DNA from: Deltaproteobacteria bacterium
Lineage (GTDB): Bacteria; Desulfobacterota; Desulfarculia; Desulfarculales; Desulfarculaceae
Reading direction: 5' to 3'
DNA length: 6,654 nucleotides
Assembly: GCA_021815655.1 (NCBI GenBank)
Contig: JAKAGJ010000116.1
Location: forward strand, 1-6,654
Below the pieces are notes generated by a model. The model worked only from the letters and a program-made list of their open reading frames with translations. It did no database searches and was not told the DNA's origin. Of this stretch, positions 1 to 4,333 are shown piece by piece. The position numbers and the translations under genes were made by a program. How positions within the stretch are numbered: position 1 is the first letter of the stretch; the number at the start of each line of letters is the position of its first letter.

Positions 1-126
1 GCCGGCTCCGGGGCTCGAGATGATGTTGATGACCTTGACGCCGGCCGCCTTGAAGCGCTGGCGGTTGGCCTGGGCCAGGCGCTCGTTGGCCTCCAGGATG
101 GGACGGCTTACCTCCAGCTCGGCCAT
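1..126 (-). CDS. hypB: Hydrogenase nickel-incorporation GTPase HypB, N-terminal part (cut by the window edge)
   Basis: Only the first 42 codons are visible; the gene continues past base 1. HypB is a cytoplasmic SIMIBI-class GTPase that works with HypA to load nickel into the large subunit of [NiFe]-hydrogenase. The visible product starts MAELEVSRPILEANERLAQA, then a hydrophobic beta-strand (VKVINIIS) running into SSPGAG, the first residues of the P-loop. This strand-plus-P-loop start is typical of HypB. The ATG is preceded by GAGGAG (bases 132-137 on the complement) at 5-6 nt spacing. It lies 44 bases downstream of the hypA stop, so the two are almost certainly co-transcribed. The N-terminus is short and lacks both the CxxCGC metal site of the E. 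coli type and the His-rich nickel-storage tract found in some HypBs. The rest of the protein cannot be judged. Identity rests on the P-loop start plus the hypA neighbour. Confidence 0.88.
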   Translation of the reverse strand, partial: MAELEVSRPILEANERLAQANRQRFKAAGVKVINIISSPGAG

Positions 127-131
127 GGGCA

Positions 132-137
132 CTCCTC
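132..137 (-). promoter_or_regulatory. Ribosome binding site of hypB
   Basis: The complement reads GAGGAG 5 nt before the ATG at 126. It fixes the hypB start and gives hypB a strong site of its own within the hypA-hypB operon, in contrast to the weak site before hypA. Confidence 0.7.
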
Positions 138-170
138 GCGGCTGATGATATGGTCAAAGGTAGCGGGGTG

Positions 171-524
171 TTAGCCCTGTGACTCGTCGGTCTCGATGTA
201 GTCGATGTACAATTCCTGGCCCTGGGTGACCTGCACCTGGGACGAGGCGCAGTGGGGGCAGGAAAAAACCGGCTCACTCATGTCCAGTTCGGCCCCGCAG
301 TCCTGGCAGAGTCCGGCCAGGGGCACGGGGGTGAGCTTCAGCTCCGCCTCGGCGGCCACGGTGCCGGCCTTGATAAGGTCGAAGCAAAAGGCCAGCGAGT
401 CGGGCACCACGTTGGTGAAGGCCCCCACGCGCACCCCCACGCGCACCACTTTTTTTACGTCGTGGGCTTTGGCCTCGTCCAGGACGATATCCAACAGGGA
501 TTGGGCGATGGAAAGCTCGTGCAC
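171..524 (-). CDS. hypA: Hydrogenase maturation nickel metallochaperone HypA
   Basis: HypA binds nickel and delivers it, with HypB, to the large subunit of [NiFe]-hydrogenase; some relatives also serve urease. The family signature is the N-terminal MHELSI, whose amine and His2 bind nickel, plus a zinc-binding loop. Here the frame is open from an ATG at 533 (MTSVHELSIAQ), but I choose the GTG at 524. That start gives the canonical MHELSIAQSLLD and a 117-residue protein, the usual family length. In this numbering the zinc cysteines (CQDC and CPHC) fall at 73, 76, 89 and 92, the positions I recall for E. coli HypA. The ATG has only a GGG directly against it, whereas GTG has a weak GGGATGA about 7-9 nt upstream. 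hypB follows after 44 bases in the same direction. All four cysteines and His2 are present, so the protein should be functional. If the ATG is used instead, the gene is 171-533 and the nickel site would be buried behind three extra residues. Confidence 0.95.
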   Translation of the reverse strand: MHELSIAQSLLDIVLDEAKAHDVKKVVRVGVRVGAFTNVVPDSLAFCFDLIKAGTVAAEAELKLTPVPLAGLCQDCGAELDMSEPVFSCPHCASSQVQVTQGQELYIDYIETDESQG

Positions 525-549
525 TGAAGTCATCCCGCAGGGTTAGGCC

Positions 550-693
550 ATCAGCCCGGTGTTATGAACCCAGGCTGATTCGGACCAAGGATGGCCCGCC
601 GAAATGCGCGGGCCGGGGCCAAGCATTCCGCCAAGTTGGCCGAATCAACTTGGGCCGACCCATGGTTGATAAAGAACCATGGACGGCCTTTTT
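550..693 (+). other. Run of four hairpins ending in a T-run; possible small RNA or palindromic repeat element
   Basis: This non-coding stretch between divergent hypA and mrcA folds on paper into four successive stem-loops. Hairpin 1 pairs ATCAGCC (550-556) with GGCTGAT (573-579). Hairpin 2 pairs GGCCCGC (593-599) with GCGGGCC (608-614). Hairpin 3 pairs CCAAGTTG (631-638) with CAACTTGG (646-653) around a 7-nt loop. Hairpin 4 pairs CCATGGTT (660-667) with AACCATGG (675-682) around another 7-nt loop and is extended by GGCCG (653-657) with CGGCC (684-688). TTTTT (689-693) follows hairpin 4, so the last hairpin resembles an intrinsic terminator on the plus strand, yet no plus-strand gene precedes it. 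Possible readings are a small RNA, a palindromic interspersed element (the adjoining TTTTTCAACAGC resembles sequence I associate with repeat or IS ends, unverified), or a structured hypA leader read on the other strand. I see no clear plus-strand promoter upstream, and I do not recognise a known RNA family. Confidence 0.45.
653..693 (+). terminator. Terminator-like hairpin with T-run
   Basis: GGCCG and CCATGGTT pair with AACCATGG and CGGCC around the loop GATAAAG, giving 13 base pairs with a small 2x1 internal loop. TTTTT follows immediately. The form is that of a rho-independent terminator on the plus strand. It would stop either a small RNA made from the hypA-mrcA gap or antisense transcription coming through hypA, before it reaches the mrcA promoter. 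Confidence 0.5.
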
Positions 694-766
694 CAACAGC
701 TACTTAGGCCAGATTCGCAACTGTAACATGGCGCCTTGGCGGGGTCAAGGAAGAGGGCGGCTTGGC

Positions 767-796
767 TTGGCGGGCGCGCACGCCCTCTGGTACAAT
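767..796 (+). promoter_or_regulatory. Probable sigma70 promoter of mrcA
   Basis: TTGGCG (767-772) and TACAAT (791-796) are separated by 18 bases. The -10 differs from TATAAT at one position and the -35 keeps TTG. Transcription would start near base 803, leaving a short leader of about 20 bases that carries the AGGAG site. An 8-bp inverted repeat (752-759 with 781-788) brackets the -35 and could be an operator. Confidence 0.5.
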
Positions 797-810
797 CGGC
801 ATTAACTCGC

Positions 811-815
811 AGGAG
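811..815 (+). promoter_or_regulatory. Ribosome binding site that decides the TTG start of mrcA
   Basis: AGGAG lies 8 nt before the TTG at 824. No ATG in the right frame occurs near it; the first in-frame ATG is codon 81, which would remove the membrane anchor. The site therefore supports TTG as the true start. Confidence 0.7.
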
Positions 816-823
816 TCAGGCAC

Positions 824-3223
824 TTGCCCCCTAAACCTTCAAAACCACAGCCCAAAGCTCCCCAGGCCCCCAAGCCGCGCCGCCGCTGGCTGAGCCGGCT
901 CATCCTATGGGGTTTCTTGTTCTTTTTCTTCCTGGGCATTTTGGGGGTGGGCGTGGGCGTGGGCGCCTGGTTCTGGATCAGCCAGGACCTGCCGCGCATC
1001 GAGCGCCTGGCCGACTACCGCCCTCCGGCCGTGACTCAGGTGCTGGCCCAGGACGGCGAGCTCATGGCCGAGTTCTACCGCGAGCGGCGCTACGTGGTGC
1101 CCATCCAGGATATCTCCCGCCAGGGGGTGCTGGCCTTCGTCTCCGCCGAGGACGGCGACTTCTTCCGCCACCCGGGCATCGACCTGTGGGGCGTGGCCCG
1201 GGCGGCCTGGGCCAACCTCAAGGCCCGCAAGGTGGTCCAGGGCGGCAGCACCATCACCCAGCAGGTGGCCAAGACGCTCCTGCTCACGCCCCAGCGCACC
1301 TTTGGCCGCAAGATCAAGGAGATGATCCTGGCCTGGCGCATTGAGCACTACCTCACCAAAGAGGAAATCCTCTACCTCTACCTCAACCAAATCTATCTGG
1401 GCAATGGCGCCTACGGGGTCGAGGCCGCGGCCCAGACCTATTTCGGCAAGCATGCCAAGGACCTGGGCGTAGCGGAGTCCGCGCTGCTGGCGGGTCTGGT
1501 GCAGGCCCCCAGCCGCTACAGCCCCCTCAGGCACCCCCGCCGTGCCCGCGCCCGCCAGGTCTACGTCATCGAGCGCATGGTGGCCGACCACCACATCACC
1601 CCGGCCCAGGCCGAGGAGGCCCTCAACACCCAGCTGAACATCCGCCTGCACCGGCCCGACACCGTGCCCGGCGCCTACTACGAGGAGACGGTGCGCCAGT
1701 GGCTGGAGGATAAGTTCGGCGCCAATACCCTCTACGAGGGCGGGCTGACCGTGCAGACCGCCTGCGACCCCAAACTGACCAAGGACGCCCTGAAGGCCAT
1801 CGACCAGGGGCTGAGCGACCTGACCAAGCGCCACGGCTTCCAGGGTCCCCTGGGGCATGCCTCGCCCAGCGAATTGCAGGCGGCCATGGACCGCCCCATA
1901 AACCAGAGCGGGTTGGAGACGGGCCAAGTGGTCACCGGCTTGGTCACCCAGGTCCAAAAGCCCAACCTCCTGGTGCTGCGCATGGGCGCCGAGCGCGGCC
2001 AACTCACCCTGGCCGACCTGCGCCATTGGCGCTCGGGCCTCAGGGACGTGGAACAAATGCTCAAGCCTGGCGACATCGTGCGGGTGCGCGCCGTCAAGTA
2101 CCAGGAAAAGACCAAGACCTGGGACCTTAACCTGGTGCAGGAGCCGGTGGCCCAGTCGGCGCTCATCGCCCTGGAGGCGGGCAGCGGACGCTGCCGGGTG
2201 CTGATCGGCGGGCGCAACTTCTCCCAAAGCCAGTACAACCGCGCCATCCAGGCCCGCCGCCAGCCGGGCAGCGCCTTCAAGCCCTTCATCTACGCCGCGG
2301 CCCTGGACCGTCCCGAGCACCCCTACACCCCGGCCAGCATCCTCATCGACTCGCCGGTGGTCTACGAAGACCCCAGCCAGCCCGACGGGCTATGGCGCCC
2401 CAAGAACTACGAGGCCGACTTCAAGGGACCCACCACCCTCCGCGAGGCCCTGGAGCACTCGCGCAACATCCCCACGGTCAAGCTCCTGGCCGACTTGGGC
2501 GTGGACTACGCCATAAAGTACGCCCGCCAGTTTGGCATCGAAAGCGAGCTGCCCAACACCCTCTCCCTGGCCCTGGGCTCCGGCGGCGTCAGCCTGCTGG
2601 AACTGACTAGGGCCTATTCGGTCTTCGCCAACCAGGGACGCCTGGTGGACCCGGTCTTCGTGGAAAAGGTGGCCGACCGCGACGGCAAGGTGGTCTTCCA
2701 GGCCAGCCCCGACAACAGCCACCAGGTCATCTCGCCCCAGACCGCCTTCGTCATGACCAATCTGCTCAAGGGCGTGGTGGAGCGCGGGACCGGCGCCAGC
2801 CTCAAGCTGCCCGGGCACGTGCTGGCCGGCAAGACCGGCACCACCAACGATCTGCGCGACGCCTGGTTCATCGGCTTTTCCCCCAGCCTGGTCTGCGGTG
2901 TGTGGGTGGGGCGCGACGAGAACGAGTCCCTGGGCCACCGCGAGACCGGCGCCCGCGCCGCCGGCCCGGTGTGGAAGGAATTCATGAAGGAGGCCCTGGC
3001 TGGCCAGCCTCTCATCGACTTCCCGGTGCCCGAGGGCGTGGTCTTCGCGCGGGTGAGCAAGGAAACGGGACAGGTTCTGCCCCCAGGCGTGGAAGGCGGC
3101 TACTTCGAGGCCTTCAAGGCCGGCAGCGAGCCCGGCACCGCCCCGCCTCCACCACCGCCCAGCCGCGCCGGCGAGGCCGAGGACTTCCTGCAAAGCGAGA
3201 CCTTCGCCACCCAGGGCCAGTAA
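824..3223 (+). CDS. mrcA: Penicillin-binding protein 1A, bifunctional transglycosylase/transpeptidase
   Basis: This class A penicillin-binding protein polymerises lipid II into glycan strands and cross-links the peptides in the periplasm. All expected parts are visible in its 799 residues. A basic, proline-rich cytoplasmic tail spans 1-22, and a single membrane anchor spans about 24-52, with an FFFF run and a GVGVGVG stretch. The glycosyltransferase (GT51) domain spans roughly 75-250, with catalytic Glu109 in EDGDFFRHPG, GGSTITQQ at 140-147, the RKIKEMILAWRIE motif at 162-174 and the YLNQIYLGNGAYG motif at about 186-198. An OB-like insert (about 365-445) typical of PBP1A lies between the two catalytic domains. 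The transpeptidase has SAFK (Ser483, Lys486), SRN (546-548) and KTG (670-672). A flexible tail with six prolines ends the protein. Length is normal for the family and nothing essential is missing. The TTG start is backed by AGGAG 8 nt upstream. Two stops in a row (TAA, TAG) end the gene. Its neighbours are divergent hypA and a convergent CBS gene, so it is probably monocistronic. Confidence 0.95.
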   Translation: MPPKPSKPQPKAPQAPKPRRRWLSRLILWGFLFFFFLGILGVGVGVGAWFWISQDLPRIERLADYRPPAVTQVLAQDGELMAEFYRERRYVVPIQDISRQGVLAFVSAEDGDFFRHPGIDLWGVARAAWANLKARKVVQGGSTITQQVAKTLLLTPQRTFGRKIKEMILAWRIEHYLTKEEILYLYLNQIYLGNGAYGVEAAAQTYFGKHAKDLGVAESALLAGLVQAPSRYSPLRHPRRARARQVYVIERMVADHHITPAQAEEALNTQLNIRLHRPDTVPGAYYEETVRQWLEDKFGANTLYEGGLTVQTACDPKLTKDALKAIDQGLSDLTKRHGFQGPLGHASPSELQAAMDRPINQSGLETGQVVTGLVTQVQKPNLLVLRMGAERGQLTLADLRHWRSGLRDVEQMLKPGDIVRVRAVKYQEKTKTWDLNLVQEPVAQSALIALEAGSGRCRVLIGGRNFSQSQYNRAIQARRQPGSAFKPFIYAAALDRPEHPYTPASILIDSPVVYEDPSQPDGLWRPKNYEADFKGPTTLREALEHSRNIPTVKLLADLGVDYAIKYARQFGIESELPNTLSLALGSGGVSLLELTRAYSVFANQGRLVDPVFVEKVADRDGKVVFQASPDNSHQVISPQTAFVMTNLLKGVVERGTGASLKLPGHVLAGKTGTTNDLRDAWFIGFSPSLVCGVWVGRDENESLGHRETGARAAGPVWKEFMKEALAGQPLIDFPVPEGVVFARVSKETGQVLPPGVEGGYFEAFKAGSEPGTAPPPPPPSRAGEAEDFLQSETFATQGQ

Positions 3224-3225
3224 TA

Positions 3226-3274
3226 GCGGCGTGCCCGCCGCACGGCCACAACGGGTCGGCCCGGTGCCCCGGGC
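3226..3274 (+). other. Two GC hairpins with identical TGCC loops just after mrcA
   Basis: GCGGCG-TGCC-CGCCGC (3226-3241) begins three bases after the mrcA stop. GCCCGG-TGCC-CCGGGC (3259-3274) follows 17 bases later. Both have perfect 6-bp stems and the same tetraloop. ACAACGGGT occurs at 3248-3256 and again at 3281-3289. No T-run follows either stem, so they are not classical intrinsic terminators. They might stabilise the mrcA mRNA 3' end or simply reflect high GC content. Confidence 0.35.
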
Positions 3275-3339
3275 AGGGCGACAACGGGTGGGGTGATGTC
3301 ATCGCCTTGGCCAGCGCCGGCGGCTGCCGTGGCGGGCTT

Positions 3340-3379
3340 GTGGCGCAAATAAAGACGGGCGAGGGGAACCCCCCGCCCG
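3340..3379 (-). terminator. Intrinsic terminator for the CBS-ACT gene
   Basis: On the minus strand, CGGGCG-G-GGGG pairs with CCCC-T-CGCCCG (bases 3379 down to 3356), an 11-bp stem in RNA once the G-U pair is counted. A T-rich tail, TCTTTATTT, follows. The same sequence read on the plus strand has an A-C mismatch and no T-run, so the element is directional. It lies about 100 bases past the stop of the CBS-ACT gene. The T-tract is interrupted, so strength is uncertain. Confidence 0.55.
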
Positions 3380-3477
3380 CAGGAAAACCAATAAAATAAA
3401 TTAGTTCTTAGTAGGGGCGTAATTTGCCCCCGCCCTCCTGGTCTAGTCGGGCATATGTGCCGGACCTTGGCGGCGCC

Positions 3478-4146
3478 TCAAATGTCCGACAGCTCGTCGT
3501 GGGTGACGTAGAGCACCGTGAACTCGTGTTCCAGTTCGGTTTGCAGCTCCTTGAGCTTGTCCACGGGCATGTCGGCCACGCGCAGGAAGACATTGCGGGT
3601 GCCTTCCTCGCACATGTCGTAGGAGGTGAGGATGCTCACCAGACGGCCGCCGTGCTTGCGGATGACGTCGGCCACCTCCTTGATGGAGCCCGGCCGGTCG
3701 GTGAGCGAGAAGGCGAACTGGGTGCCGCCCCGGTAGATGCCGGTGATGGAGGTGAGCACGCGGAAGACATCGCCCTGGGAGAGCACGCCTACCAGCTTGC
3801 CGTTGTCCACCACGGGCAGGCCGGTGACCTTGTGCTCCAACATGATGACGGCCGCCTTCTCCACCGTGGCCTCGGGGCTGATGGTTATCACCCGGCGGCT
3901 CATGATGTCCTTGACCTTTAGCTCGCTTAGCAGGTAATACAGCTCGTGCACGTCCAGGGTGGTGGCCTTGCTGGGGCTGGCCTCCTTGAGGTCACGGTCG
4001 GTGACGATGCCCATCACGGAGCCGTCCTCCTTGATGACCGGCAGGCGGCGCACGTTGTTCTCCTTCATGATCTGCGACGCCTTCATCACCGAGGTGTCCG
4101 GAGTGACCGAGATGGGGTCTGTGGTCATCCAATCCTTGACCAGCAT
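3478..4146 (-). CDS. CBS-CBS-ACT domain regulatory protein (AcuB-like)
   Basis: This is a soluble cytoplasmic protein of 222 residues with two CBS motifs and a C-terminal ACT domain. CBS1 spans about 7-58 (MTTDPISVTPDTSV to MGIVTDRDL). CBS2 spans about 80-132 (IMSRRVITISPEATV to VGVLSQGDVF). The ACT domain spans about 143-215 (FAFSLTDRPGSIKEVADVI and onward). CBS pairs usually bind adenine nucleotides or related ligands, and ACT domains often bind amino acids, so a ligand-sensing role is likely; the ligand and target cannot be read from the sequence. The architecture matches the AcuB family, named for acetoin use in Bacillus, but no acetoin genes are visible here. The frame stays open 44 codons further upstream. 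I choose the ATG at 4146 because GAGGAG lies 6 nt before it and the MLVKDWMTTDP start matches where CBS1 begins. The gene stands alone, with its own promoter and terminator, between convergent mrcA and the divergent helicase gene. Confidence 0.9.
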   Translation of the reverse strand: MLVKDWMTTDPISVTPDTSVMKASQIMKENNVRRLPVIKEDGSVMGIVTDRDLKEASPSKATTLDVHELYYLLSELKVKDIMSRRVITISPEATVEKAAVIMLEHKVTGLPVVDNGKLVGVLSQGDVFRVLTSITGIYRGGTQFAFSLTDRPGSIKEVADVIRKHGGRLVSILTSYDMCEEGTRNVFLRVADMPVDKLKELQTELEHEFTVLYVTHDELSDI

Positions 4147-4152
4147 GGGCAA

Positions 4153-4158
4153 CTCCTC
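4153..4158 (-). promoter_or_regulatory. Ribosome binding site of the CBS-ACT gene
   Basis: The complement reads GAGGAG 6 nt before the ATG at 4146. This decides against the longer open frame starting at 4278, which lies upstream of any plausible translation signal and within the promoter. Confidence 0.7.
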
Positions 4159-4249
4159 TTGGCTGGGGGGCCGGTTAATTAGCGTGCACACGCTCAAGCA
4201 AACGCCACCGGCCGGCCGGCGCGGGCCAAGGGCAAGAGGCTGGGCGTGC

Positions 4250-4279
4250 TTGAAAAGCCTTTGATCTTTAACATACAAT
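4250..4279 (+). promoter_or_regulatory. Probable sigma70 promoter of the DinG-family helicase
   Basis: TTGAAA (4250-4255) and TACAAT (4274-4279) are spaced by 18 bases, a near-consensus pair. Transcription would begin near base 4286, giving a leader of about 48 bases before the GTG at 4334. The -10 overlaps the -10 of the opposite promoter. I see no obvious LexA-type operator, although dinG in E. coli is SOS-controlled. Confidence 0.55.
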
Positions 4280-4300
4280 CCCCGCCTGGTGGGTTGTCAA
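4270..4300 (-). promoter_or_regulatory. Probable promoter of the CBS-ACT gene
   Basis: On the minus strand a perfect TTGACA (bases 4300-4295) is followed after 19 bases by TATGTT (4275-4270). The -35 is consensus. The -10 is weak and the spacing long; other -10 registers (TGTATG at 17 bases) are no better. The leader to the ATG at 4146 would be about 115 bases and contains the 12-bp palindrome CCGGCCGGCCGG (4208-4219). Confidence 0.45.
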
Positions 4301-4333
4301 GCAGATTCGGCGGCAAGGCTTTAAGCTAACCAC

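Noticed and set aside
205..546. Plus-strand open frames across hypA
   Set aside because: They are antisense to a clear HypA and resemble no known protein.
561..588. Possible hypA promoter on the minus strand (TTGGTC-16-CATAAC)
   Set aside because: Only three of six positions match at -35, and the spacing is short; it is not distinguishable from chance. I also found no good sigma54 site: TGGCGG-N5-TTGG on the minus strand (about 624-639) lacks the required GC at -12.
543..711. TTAGGCCA direct repeats as target-site duplications of a small transposon remnant
   Set aside because: The interval between the copies has no matching terminal inverted repeats, and an 8-base repeat within 170 bases is not rare by chance.
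905..2320. Long open frame (471 codons) on the minus strand inside mrcA
   Set aside because: It lies opposite a gene with all PBP1A motifs, has the low-complexity Gly/Ala/His/Leu composition usual for antisense frames in GC-rich DNA, and matches no family I know.
4208..4219. 12-bp palindrome CCGGCCGGCCGG in the CBS-ACT leader
   Set aside because: It is a simple GC repeat likely to occur by chance at this base composition; no function can be assigned.
4147..4278. 44-codon N-terminal extension of the CBS-ACT gene
   Set aside because: It would run through the predicted promoter and leader. The internal ATG at 4146 has GAGGAG at ideal spacing and fits the family start.
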